This document shows positions 35,598-46,532 of a stretch of DNA of 64,000 nucleotides, one piece after another. This stretch comes from Brevipalpus yothersi (Eukaryota > Arthropoda > Arachnida > Trombidiformes > Tenuipalpidae). The position numbers and the translations under genes were made by a program. Below the pieces are notes generated by a model that was not told the origin of the DNA, did no database searches, and was given only the letters and a program-made list of their open reading frames with translations. The stretch spans positions 38,350 to 102,349 of the forward strand of contig QZCP01000051.1 in NCBI GenBank assembly GCA_003956705.1. The letters run 5' to 3'. Every line of letters starts with the position of its first letter. Positions within the stretch are counted from its first letter, which is position 1.

Positions 35598-36308
35598 CAT
35601 CATAGATTTTATTCATATTATCGATGTTATTTTTTGATGATTTTTCTTAGCTCTGGTCGAATCTCGATTTTTTTAATCACTAAAGCGCAAAAATTGTTTA
35701 CAAATGCCCCCATCTAGAAAATATCAGACATTGTTCTATTTAAAGTTCAGGGTCTTGGAATATTTTTCTCCCAGCATCTTCCTCATGTAGATTTTGGGCT
35801 CTCCATATTCTCAATTTGATTTGTCAATTTGATTAAATTTTGGCGAATTTGAAAAAATTTCCTCCTCCCCAAACAATCCAATGATGCACCAATCAGACCT
35901 TTAACACTGATGATATGAAAAACTATATCTCATGGTAAACTATCAGCTCAGAACTTACTTAAATTCAGCTTGACTTAACATTCGTCAAGAATTATTCGGT
36001 CAATTTCATCATCCTGATTTCGGCTTATCATGTACAAAGAGGGCGCAACTCAGGCGCGTGTTTAGCAAACAGTTTTGATTAAGAATTCAGATTTTGTTTT
36101 GATCGACAATTTGTTTTGGTTATTCTGATAGGATTAGATTTAATTCAGAATGAAGTGTTCAAAGTGTTATTTGATCAAATTGATGGTGAATTTTTGAAGC
36201 TGCTCCTACTCTTATTCGGTTTCAGAGAAATCATATCTGTGGTGATTCACTGCGTGTTACATTGTTGTTGTGAATATTGCGTGAAATAACTCATCTTTTG
36301 GTTGCACA
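35598..36308. other. Intergenic, CDC5L promoter
   Basis: Mostly AT-rich. A small GC-rich island at about 36038-36061 (AGAGGGCGC, then CAGGCGCGTG) lies about 250 bp upstream of the CDC5L start. Confidence 0.5.
36038..36046 (+). promoter_or_regulatory. AGAGGGCGC motif (CTCF-core-like)
   Basis: This 9-mer is identical to one at 59659-59667 on the opposite strand. Both lie a few hundred bp upstream of housekeeping genes. It resembles the core of animal CTCF sites (AGAGGGCGC / AGGGGGCGC). Function is inferred from resemblance only. Confidence 0.35.
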
Positions 36309-38844
36309 ATGGGGCGAATAATGATTAAAGGAGGTATTTGGAGGAACACTGAGGTAAGTTTGATCATTTGATTTTCTTCATACAGAACTAGGGGCTCAAC
36401 AATTGATCATTTGACTAAATATGTTTGCTATTCTTCTTCTGTATCAGGATGAGATCCTTAAAGCGGCTGTGATGAAATATGGCAAAAATCAGTGGAGTCG
36501 AATTGCATCTCTTTTACATAGGAAATCAGCTAAACAATGTAAGGCCAGATGGTTTGAATGGCTCGATCCAAGTATCAAGAAAACAGAGTGGTCTCGTGAA
36601 GAGGAAGAAAAATTACTACATATGGCAAAGATGATGCCTAATCAATGGCGGTCAATCGCTCACATAGTTGGTCGTACGACATCTCAGTGCTTGGAGCACT
36701 ATGAATGGCTACTTTCACAAGCTCAGCAGAAAGATGAACCTGAGATGGCTGATGATCCCAGAAAATTGAAACCTGGAGAAGTTGACCCCAATCCAGAAAC
36801 TAAGCCAGCCAGACCTGATCCTGTTGACATGGATGAGGATGAATTGGAAATGCTAAGTGAAGCTAGAGCTCGTCTGGCGAACACACAAGGAAAGAAAGCA
36901 AAGAGGAAAGCTCGAGAGAAACAATTAGAAGAGGCAAGAAGACTGGCATCCCTACAGAAACGTAGAGAGCTCAGAATGGCTGGTATTTTCCTAGGAAATG
37001 GTAGTAGGCGCAAGAAGCGTGGAATCGATTACAATACTGAGATTCCTTTCGAGAAGCCGGTACCAATCGGTCTTCACGATGTGTCTGATGAAACATTCAC
37101 TCCTGCATCTCGCGACTTCCGAAAGCTTCGCCAACAACATCTAGACGGTGAATCTAGGGCAGAGAAAGAGGATAAAGAGCGAAAGAAAGATAAGGAAAAG
37201 AAGGATAAAAATGAAAACGATGCACCTCCGATCAATGCTTCTGAACATAGTATTCCTGTTAAAAGAAGCAAGCTGGTACTTCCTGCTCCTCAAATCTCTG
37301 ATGCTGAGCTAGAACAAGTGGTCAAGATAGGGAAGACAAGCCTTGCAGTGAAAGAATCTGCCGAAGAATCTGGTAATTTGGCCTCGGAAACTCTGCTTGC
37401 TGATTACTCAGTCACTCCATCCGACGCTATAAGTGCTCGGACACCAAAAGTTCCTTCAATGAGCCGAGATACCATTCTTATGGAGGCTCAAAATCTTATT
37501 GCTCTCACAAACGTTGAAACTCCTCTGAAAGGCGGTGTGAACACTCCACTGCACGAAATCGAAGGAGGCATTGGAGCCCCCAAAACTCCTGTATCTGCAA
37601 CACCTAACAACATGATTGTCGCTCCATTTCGAACTCCTGGTGCATCTTCTCAATTGGATGGATCGGAAAGATCTTTCCGAACTCCTGGATCAGTCTCCAT
37701 GTCAGGCGAAAAAACACCGATTCTTACTCCGTTACGTGATAAACTAAACATCAATCCTGACGAAGGCCTAGAGAGTGATATGGCTTTAAGAGTCCATGAA
37801 AGAGACGCCAGACAAAATCTTCGCAAAGCTTTGTCATCACTCCCAGCTCCAAGCAAGGAATTTGAAGTTGTTCTTTCTGAAGAAGAAAGTAAACTCCTCA
37901 AAAATAGAGAAGTTTCTGAAACTCAATCGGTCATCACGGATGATCAAGCCGATCTTGATGCTCGTCAGTTGGCTGAGATGGAGGCAGCAGCTGAAATTCA
38001 TCGATTGAAGCAAACTCAAGCTGTTCAAAGGGACTTACCACGTCCAACAGAGATCAACGACAAGATTATATCACATGCTAGTGGACCAGAAAAACTCATA
38101 GCAGAGGAGACATTATATTTGCTGCACTATGATGCTATTCATAATCCAACAGAGGATCAACTTGTTGCCCAGGCTTCTGGTTCGAAAAATTCCAGCGTAC
38201 AGCATCATGAATCGTATTTGAATGATTATCGAAAGAGATATGGTCTCCATCCCAATTCAAGCATTGATAATGAATTTAGCACCGATTCCCTAGAGGAGGC
38301 TCGAGAGCTGATCAGTAATGAAATGATGAATTTGGTCACTGAAGTTTTACCTGATAAGAAGGATATGAGCTCAGAAGAGTTTCTCGAACGCTATTCCAAA
38401 GTTTGGGAAGAATGTCGACGAAGGCTGATCTTCTGTTCATCTCAAGGTGAATATCTAGAGGTTAAGCCGAGAGAAAGGAGGGATGATGAAAAGTTTGCTA
38501 GTGTCAAAGATCAAGTGGATTTTTTTGAAAAACAGTTCAAAAAGAATCTGAAGTTCATTGTCACGGAAAAGAAGAAAAAAGAAGACAAAATGGACAACAA
38601 ATTGAAAATTCTATTGGGTGGCTATCGTACACGAGCCCAAACATTGCTAAAGCAAATTCATGAGACTGTTGATAGCATTGAGCTTAGCAGAATAGAGTTG
38701 GAAACTTTCAACATGCTTCGAAGGAATGAAGATATAGCCATTCAAAAGAGAATTCTAACGATCACCGAGGAAGTCAATCGACAGAAAGAACGAGAAAAGA
38801 AGCTGCAAGCCCAATATGACGATTTGTTACGGAGGAAAGGTTGA
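36309..38844 (+). CDS. CDC5L: CDC5-like pre-mRNA splicing factor
   Basis: Exons 36309-36353 and 36448-38844 give 813 aa (human 802). Two N-terminal Myb/SANT repeats (KYGKNQWSRIASLLHRKSAK; EKLLHMAKMMPNQWRSIAHI) are nearly identical to other animals. They are followed by KLKPGEVDPNPETKPARPDP and the basic AKRKAREKQLEEARRLASLQ region. A Thr-Pro-rich middle follows (NVETPLKGGVNTPLHE, PLRDKLNINPDEG), and the C-terminus is coiled coil with KILLGGYRTRAQTLL. CDC5L is the core of the Prp19/NTC complex that activates the spliceosome. The start MGRIMIKGGIWRNTE differs from the usual MPRIMIKGG by one residue. An AATAAA follows at 38942. Confidence 0.97.
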
Positions 38845-39364
38845 ATTTCTGGTCATCGAATATCGATTTATAGTATCTTATCGTATTGTCCAATGTTGTA
38901 TATATTATTTCCTCCCATGAATTCCCATTTATAGATTGGATAATAAATATTTTTCCATCACTGTAATCCTCGCAATTAATCTGATCTCCGGGACATTTTC
39001 CCTGGTCTCATTTTATTAATTTGCCGATCGTTCAAAATTTGATTTTTTGAAGCTCTTCATCTGACACGCGATGAAAATTACTAGTAAGTTGCATAGAAAT
39101 GATAAAAACATGACTACAGAGTTTTATACAATTTTATTGAAGCTCAGAAAATATGAGAGATGATTCAATTTTGCTTCAAAGATCAGCTGAGAGGCAAAGC
39201 TTAACTCGGACACATCTTAGTAATCATTAAGCAATTTTGAACAGAGAAAGAAATGAAAAAAAGTTCCAAATGCGGAAGGAAATTTGGTCAAAATGAAAAA
39301 GTGATAAGAAATAAGGTAAGGTAAAAGTAACACATGGTAATCGTCAAATTTTCAAGCTTCTCAA
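38845..39364. other. Convergent spacer
   Basis: 3' UTRs of CDC5L (+) and the MYSM1-like gene (-). Nothing else was seen apart from the CDC5L polyadenylation signal. Confidence 0.5.
38942..38947 (+). terminator. AATAAA polyadenylation signal, CDC5L
   Basis: Canonical hexamer about 100 bp after the CDC5L stop codon. Confidence 0.6.
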
Positions 39365-40851
39365 TTATTTAGATTGAGGTTTAGATTTGAGGTGATTGAG
39401 AAGAATTGCATTGATCTGGTCGATGAGTCTTCCAGATTCAACATTTGAAAGTCCAGTGGTTTCGAAATGATGCTTCAAACTAGTTGAGATCTGCAAAATA
39501 GGAAACGCAAGTTAAAGTCATATCGATTGGGCCAAGAGAAAATGTGAAATTGTGTATGAACAAAACAAACACACGAATAGAAACTTCTCACCTTATGCAA
39601 ATATTGTATGTCTTTGCCTTTAAGTTTATCAGTCACACAAAAAGTGGAAGGTTGACCTTCGATTTTGGTACAAAGTTCTTCCAGCCTCTTGGTCAGATTG
39701 TAGAACAGTTTATCTCTTCTAACAAGAAGTGGTGAAAAGGCATAAGGAGTCTTACTGTCACCCTGTAGAAAGAGTTTATAAGTGCGTTGATGCAAAATTA
39801 TTAACATACACAAGAATAAAATATGTACCTGATTAATATCCTGATCACTAAGCATAAGGCACTTATATCGCGATACCAGATTTGATCTGTGAGCATTAGA
39901 GGTAGTAGTAGCAGTTGATGGCGATAAGGGAGTTGACTGAGATGAATATGGATTTAAAATGAGGGCCAGGAATGGAGTGTTCTGGTCTTTGGCAAATAAT
40001 GTTTGGAATTCTGCTTGAGTTTCCAAATCGCGTAGGCTCGGATTAGGAACAAAGGTGGGATGTGAATGATACCAGCCAACAATGTGATGTCCATCTCTAG
40101 CAAGCCTCTCAGAAGCGGCCATGAGTGAAACTGCGTTAAAGAATGAAGTAAGATATGATTCAAAGTTCAATTCGATTGACCAATACCAACTCACCTGGAT
40201 CCATTTCACATTGAAGATCGGTAGTGTAACCTGTGAGACTTTCACATGGTTCAGCTGTCATAACATTCAATTGTCTATACTTGGAGCAAAACAATCCACC
40301 CAGTAAGCCGATCACTTCAGTCTGAACACAGTGTGAATGGACATCGATGATAGCCAGAGCCTCAACACTTATGGATAATTTGAATGGTGCCTGCAATGAG
40401 TATCGAAATTTTTGTTAATTTTTTATCACGGGCAAAATTCACTTATTACCTCAACATTATTCCCATATTTTGAACAAGGAACAAGTTTAAATGGATTTTG
40501 TCGAGCCCGCGTTTTCGGTGGTTTAGAATTGGCACTTGAAATTGTTGGCGGTTTATCAGAATTATCAGATTTAGTATCTGAGCTACCCGATTCAGTGTCC
40601 GATGATGAGGAGGAGAGTTTCTTGGAAAATTTGGACACACTTGAGCTAGTATCACTATTATGATTTTGATTGTTCTTAACACGAAAACGAGTCTTCATCC
40701 GTCCATCATTAGCTTGCTCGTTAATATTGGTCACATGTGAATGTCCATTGGTCAAACATTGACGCTTATTAACAGGTGACTCTTGATATCCATTAGAAGC
40801 ACCATTTGTTGTGACAACATTAATCATACCATCTTTTCTTCTACGAGTCAT
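39365..40851 (-). CDS. MYSM1: MYSM1-type JAMM deubiquitinase, short form
   Basis: Exons 40851-40450, 40390-40195, 40130-39829, 39762-39592 and 39490-39365 give 398 aa. The MPN+ domain matches MYSM1 (2A-DUB): NPFKLVPCSKYG before the domain, then ALAIIDVHSHCVQTEVIGLL with the catalytic Glu, then LQCEMDP. The zinc motif HxHPx7SxxD is in GWYHSHPTFVPNPSLRDLET. MYSM1 removes ubiquitin from histone H2A and regulates transcription. The N-terminal 134 residues are Ser/Asp-rich low-complexity sequence. The SANT and SWIRM domains that precede the MPN domain in vertebrate MYSM1 are absent here and not visible upstream. Start: first ATG in frame at 40851. Confidence 0.88.
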
Positions 40852-42277
40852 CTTATCACTTTGTACCCTCTTATCGATCAAACTTTATCCAAAACACTGT
40901 CACCATTTTAATTAATATTCGAATAAATTAACCACGACACACTATACAATAGGAACACAATTATTATTGCAACATTCTACTTTCTCGCATCGATCGAAAA
41001 AAAAAATTTGTTCTCACCTCAACCACTGTTTACTCACCACAATAATTTTCAATCATAAATATCCACATAGATAGAGACAAAAAAAATGGAATGGCAGCAA
41101 TACAGACAAAGGGAAAAAATTGACAGCTATATATCTATATATATTTATAATTGTACAATCTATCATGTATCATGTATCATCATGATGAAAAAAAATTCAA
41201 CCGCCATACATACAAGGCAGAGAAAAATAATTATCATTGGAAGCAAGCACATTGTGTTTACATGTTTACCAGTCCTAGGAAGACTATTGGCTTATGGCTT
41301 ATAGCTTTGCTCCGTTGATTCGTGTAAATGCGCCAATTCTGAAACTTTTTTTGATCCACAGATTTTTTTTTTCGCTTTCATGTCCACACATGTTCAGACT
41401 CTGGTGTGAAAAAAATTAATTTCCAATAATTTTTTTCCATCATGATATGAGGTGGGAAAAATTTTCCTATCGAAAATACATGTGTTCATGTATAAGAGGA
41501 AATATCATACGATGAACACTAAATTCGAGAGGTGATGAATAATTTTTTACTTCTCAATTTCTTGGGTCGATCATCATCATCATTATCAATTGAGGGAGGA
41601 CCGTTGATTTAAATTAAAGCGATCAATTTTTCTTTCCTTTCTTGATATTTTGATGATATTATAATGAATGAATTTTAAACAATACGATATGCTAACTTTT
41701 TGCTCTCTTTCTCTCTTTCTTCGATTGAGTTGATTATACACAGATAACTAGATCATGCTGGGAAGTGACCTGAGTGTGTGTGTGTTTGTGATGAGGTGAA
41801 AGTGATAATGGATTGAACCAATGCTCGATCAAACACCTAAATAACAATCGGTATCATTCAGTGGGAGAAAGTAAAAATTTTCTCATCACTTTTCGCTCCT
41901 CTTCTTTTAACTTCTTTTTCTTTTCTCCATCAAAACTGCAGGATACCATATTCGTTGGGTTAGGCATGATAACGATTTTCCTTTCATTCTCACCAGAAAA
42001 TTTTTTTCATCACCGAATGTATAAAATTGCAAACTTTATTCTAAAAAATGAACAGTTCAATTTTATCTATTCCCACTCGATATGAAAACAAAATTTTTGT
42101 CCCTACATACACACGCACTCATCTACAATGTATTTTTCTAACTATTTTGTTTGATTGGTAGCCCTTCCTTTTTTACCTGTATGATCAGTATGATTTTTGT
42201 ATACTTGAGCAAATTTTTCAAGTTTTTATTGATCAAATCACTTTCAATTGTGCTCAATTTCTAGTGCCCAAATAGAG
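40852..42277. other. Divergent intergenic region
   Basis: Between the MYSM1-like gene (-) and the CPAP1-like gene (+). AT-rich, with a (GT)n run near 41777-41788. A splice acceptor (TTTCTAG, near 42258-42264) just before the CPAP1-like start suggests an upstream untranslated exon in this region. Confidence 0.5.
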
Positions 42278-43972
42278 ATGGAAATGGATGTTCGACAAGA
42301 GCAACTCTCGTTCACTTTTTTACTTCTTTTTCTGGTCATCAGGTGTAATTGTCTCTATTCTGATCCAGAGCCTAAGGTCCAAATCGGTTCTTGGACATTG
42401 ACCCTGATTGATTCAGATGAAAATCATCCGAATTCAACCAACTATCAGAGGTCCACCATATCACCTTCTTATTTGGAAGAAGAGTTTTTTCCTAAAGAAT
42501 ATGAGCCTAAGTATAATTCATCGAGTCAACACATTTCTTCATCACAACTTTTCGATTCAAGTGTTGCTGCGAGCACTCCTCGAAGATACATAACTTCTTC
42601 TCAATCAAGGAGAATCGTCAGAGTGAAAAAACATAAAAATTCGAGAAGAAAATCAACCAGATCTGCCTATGAACCAAAATATAAATCTAGACGTCCGAGG
42701 TCTCATCAAAAATTGGTAAAATCTGAATCAAGACATCGAAATGATGCCCACAGAAGACACAGTCATCGATCTCATCGACATCGACTTCATACTTCACCAC
42801 ATAATCACCGCTCAACCCCCTCACATCATTATGAAGACGATGAACACTATGGCTATCCACCCCACAGACATTATCATCACAATCATCGAGACAGGCCACA
42901 AGTTTCTGATCGTTTCAACCGGGAATCTTTCTCCTCTTCTCCTCCTCCTTCTTCTCCATTGTCCACGGAAGGCTCATCGATAGTCACCGATTCAGACTAT
43001 ACTGACGAAGAGATAATCAATCCTGAAGGTGAACCGTTATCTGGAGATGTGATCACTAATGAACCGCCAATTGATGATACTACTGGATCATATCCAGTAG
43101 TATCACCTGATGAATATCGAACTATCGAAGGGTATCCACCAATAGGTAAGTTTTGTTAGATTTTTCTTCCTTGATAGAGAGAATATCTGATCTTAAATGT
43201 CATCTTTATCACGTCTCAAGACCATCAACAATATCATCCTGATTACCATCATCACGCTCCCAATCCAGAGGATGAATATCCAACACCATGGTCTCCATCG
43301 ACACATTTTCGCTGTGAGGAAGTAGAATTTCCTGGTTATTATGCCGATATTGAAGCTGGATGCCAGGTAAGTTTGGGAAATTAATTTACGGAGAAAGAGT
43401 TCGAAAAATTAGAACCGACTTTAAATTACACATCTTTTTCTTAGGTTTGGCACATCTGTGAGCCTGATGGACGACATCATCGAATATCATGTCCTCGTGA
43501 AACTTTATTCAACCAGAAGCATAAAGTTTGTGATTGGTGGTATAATGTTGAGTGTGAAAGATCTACAGAATATTATTATCTGAATCGAGATATGTTTGGT
43601 GGGCAACCATTCTATGGACATGAGTATCGAAATGGGCCCACACGTTATCCTAATCAAGAGGAAGTGGTTTGGGGCCGTCATGAATCGAATTATGGTAGTC
43701 CTCGTCGAAGTGTGATCAGTCTCAATTCAAATGGAATGGATGCTTATGAATATCCTCTGAACACAGAAGGAGAATCATCGATGGACTATGCTGCCTCGAC
43801 AAAGAGAACTTCACGTAATGAATCTTATCAATCATCAATGACCAGCAGCAAACTGAAAAAAGGCACAATGATCAGTCATCATCCTGATACAGCTCATAGA
43901 AAATCTGAAAGACAATCTTCCCGAAGGAGTTTTAAGTCATCTAAGCAACCTGAATCCAGAAACTTCGATTAA
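42278..43972 (+). CDS. Secreted protein with one CBM14 domain (CPAP1-like)
   Basis: Exons 42278-43145, 43221-43366 and 43445-43972 give 513 aa. ATG 42278 is followed by a signal peptide (SFTFLLLFLVIRCNC). A long Arg/His/Ser-rich basic region carries many HRHSHRSHRHR-type stretches, followed by an acidic segment. One peritrophin-A/CBM14 domain follows with all six cysteines: THFRCEEVEFPGYYADIEAG-C, then VWHICEPDGR, RISCPRETLFNQ, KVCDWWYNVEC. A Ser/Arg-rich tail ends the protein. One CBM14 in a long secreted protein is the pattern of arthropod CPAP1 cuticle proteins, which bind chitin. An intron cuts the domain right after GCQ. Compare the degenerate relative at 48522-51066. Confidence 0.88.
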
Positions 43973-44914
43973 CAAAGTTGAATTTAACATGTAACAAGCT
44001 CCAATTGTTTTATTTATCAAATTTTTTGATAATTTTCACTGATTTCTTGTTTTTCATTTGGGTTACTTTGAAATTTTAAAAATAAGCTCGCAATTCTAAT
44101 TCTCGGGATGGAAGAGCTTGTCAAATTAACCTTGTAAAATAATGTCTGCATCCACTATTTTTTGCTCTCGATGAACACCAAGTAACTAGGACTCAGTTCT
44201 CATTCAAAGAGCGAATTTCACAGAATAGCAATATTGCATCATTCCCAACTTCAGTCTATCTCAAATTATTTCTGTGTTTCGAAAAGAATGTTGAACCCAA
44301 AAATCATTTAGGATCATTGAGCTAATTTTCTTACTATTACGGGAATACTTCGAGTTCAAGAACTGAATGACTAAGGCCAATTTTACCTTTCCGAAGCCTC
44401 TTCATGACACTCTTGGTCTATTCTAGATATTTTTCTCAATTCTGAAAATGGACTCACATTCTCACACCAATTTTTGATCTATTATGCACAAGTTTCACAA
44501 TATACATGTACACATGTAATAGGAAAATTGTCAACTTCAAGGCATGTTCTGACAATTTGATCTACATGAGCTTATCAGATCTTAATCAATCTTAGAGCAT
44601 TTAAAACCTAACTTATGCTAATAAAATGCCTCAAAGGTGTATAAAACTTTACAAAGCTATGACCAGCGTTTTCACACAAAATTTTTATCGTTTATTCAGT
44701 AGAAAAATGACAGATACTCTCGTTGATCTTGAGCTCAGTAAACATACAAGTGCTGTGAACAACAAATGTCAGCTTCGCCAATCGGTTTAATAAGAGTTCG
44801 ATCCAGGAAATTGTTAATTCTTCAAATATCTGATAACTAGTGGGTTTCCCGTTCTACGAACGGCTTGAAATGAAAACTGAAGCTTTGAAGAGAGTTTCTT
44901 CGTTTTTTATTCCT

Positions 44915-44916
<2 letters not shown>

Positions 44917-44994
<78 letters not shown>
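44917..44994. repeat. (CT)n microsatellite, about 39 units
   Basis: Uninterrupted CT dinucleotide run, the longest pure simple repeat in the window. It generates an artefactual Arg/Glu frame on the minus strand. Confidence 0.97.
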
Positions 44995-44998
<4 letters not shown>

Positions 44999-45010
44999 AT
45001 TTAAATGATA

Positions 45011-45072
45011 ATTTAAATCAAGCGGCCCCCCACTGGCCAATGAGCTTCAAGAAAGGGGCCACTTATTTAAAT
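45011..45072. repeat. Imperfect inverted repeat (hairpin)
   Basis: The left arm ATTTAAATCAAGCGGCCCC (45011-45029) pairs with the right arm GGGGCCACTTATTTAAAT (45055-45072) with few mismatches, leaving a loop of about 25 nt. A second palindrome, GATTTAAAT-GATA-ATTTAAATC (44998-45019), overlaps the left arm. GC-rich stems are unusual in this AT-rich spacer, and the structure directly abuts the CT tract. Confidence 0.7.
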
Positions 45073-45485
45073 AGTATTATGATTCGATAGACAAGGACTT
45101 TTGTATCATCATCAAAATTTAACGAGCCTCTCCAGTGTCTTGCAGCTAAAGTGTTAGGACAAATATATGGAGTTTTTCATCAAATGCTGCGATCTTTTGT
45201 TTCATGTTATTTTGTTAACTTTTTCAGCAACAAATGGAAATTTTGCTCAATTTTCTGTATTTTAACGAGAAATTGAATGATCATAGGCTCCCATAAAGAG
45301 GACGGTCGAAAACAGAAAGCTTCTCTGCTTCGAAGACCATATTTAAAGCTTCATTGAATGTTAGTCAAAATCACTTGTGACTAGTTATTAGAACTTGGAT
45401 TTTGTTTATTAATTCGTTTGGATTTTACTTTCAGCCATTGGAAAGATTTTTTCCTCTCTCATAATCTGTTTGTGATTCCTTCAAA

Positions 45486-46128
45486 ATGACATCCAACAAT
45501 GTGAAAAGTGTTGGAAAAACAATCCAAAAAATCGTCATCATTTCGATTGTATTTTCAATTCTCAGTGATGAATCGGTAGGCAACTTCATAAAAACTCTAT
45601 AGAGAGCATATTTCTTTCAATTGTTTCATCCTCGTATTTCATCATTCTTTATGACTCAATATCTCAATTTATACCTTCATCAGAATTGCCAAACTATGAA
45701 CCCAAATAGCACGAACGCAATTGATCTCTACCCCGCAAGTAAGTAAAGTATCATATAATACGATTTTGTTATCCAATTAATGTTTCCCTTCATCACTACT
45801 TACATACCTACAGTGTCTACATGGATGATTCTAGTAACAATACAACCCTTCGTTTTCCTACTTGAAATGATTTTTGGTAAATATTTCGACCGAGTACTAG
45901 AGCTTGCATTTGTATTTTTCAGATCTTATTGTTAAATTTGCTATTTTTAATTCATCCAATCATTTCGGGATTGTCGAATATAACTTGAGCTATCGATATG
46001 ATTTTTATCAAGATGACCCAACTCGATGGCAGATTCGGGGAAAAACCAAAAAGATACAAACAATAAAAGTTTCAGATACTAAGGATCTTGCTAATTTGAA
46101 AAATGTACATTTGTCATTTGTAGAATGA
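45486..46128 (+). CDS. Unrecognised small membrane protein
   Basis: Four exons (45486-45575, 45684-45738, 45814-45876, 45923-46128) join in a single frame to 137 aa; the summed length is an exact multiple of three. An N-terminal hydrophobic segment (IVIISIVFSILS) could be a signal anchor. It is followed by a short NxT-containing loop (NPNSTNAIDLYPA). A second, longer hydrophobic helix (WMILVTIQPFVFLLEMIF) precedes a mixed C-terminal region with YNLSYRYDFYQDDPTRW and KTKKIQTIKVSDTKDL. I know no family with this pattern. The smallest intron is 46 nt. It could also be a fragment of a larger gene, but an ATG, consistent phases and a stop support a complete small gene. Confidence 0.6.
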
Positions 46129-46532
46129 CATTTTGTGACTGGAGAGGAACAATCAAAAAAGGTGCTCCATCAGCTTGGTCCACAGTTTTCTATAAACTAT
46201 CAAGTCCAAGGCGTAGTTCATTAAAAAAGGATCTCTTCTAAAGGATCCTCTGATTTACCCAATGAATCACAGTTCGAAATTCATTGAGATTCGATTAATA
46301 TTCTGAGTAGCTGACTAATTCCTCATTCCTCGGCAACTTTTCATGACACCAACTTCACATTTTTTGACGTGAGGATGATCAAATGAATCAGATGTCTTCA
46401 AGTTCAACGGATGTGAGCCATCACTTACTCCCAAAAAAGAGAAAATATGTTGATATTTATTTTTCTTAAAAGAGGAACCATTGAGGCGAAAAAAGCTACA
46501 CTTAGCTATGAGGCTATAAATGAATTAGACGC
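46129..46532. other. Convergent spacer
   Basis: Between the small membrane-protein gene (+) and the 3' end of CFAP410 (-). No feature was seen. Confidence 0.5.

Larger units (their letters stand above)
43973..45485. other. Intergenic with repeat structures
   Basis: No coding region was recognised. Holds a perfect small inverted repeat CCGTTC-TAC-GAACGG (44849-44863), a long CT microsatellite and a strong imperfect hairpin (separate entries), all within about 230 bp. Confidence 0.6.

Noticed and set aside
44837..45040. Arg-Glu repeat frame on the minus strand
   Set aside because: It is simply the translation of the (CT)n tract.
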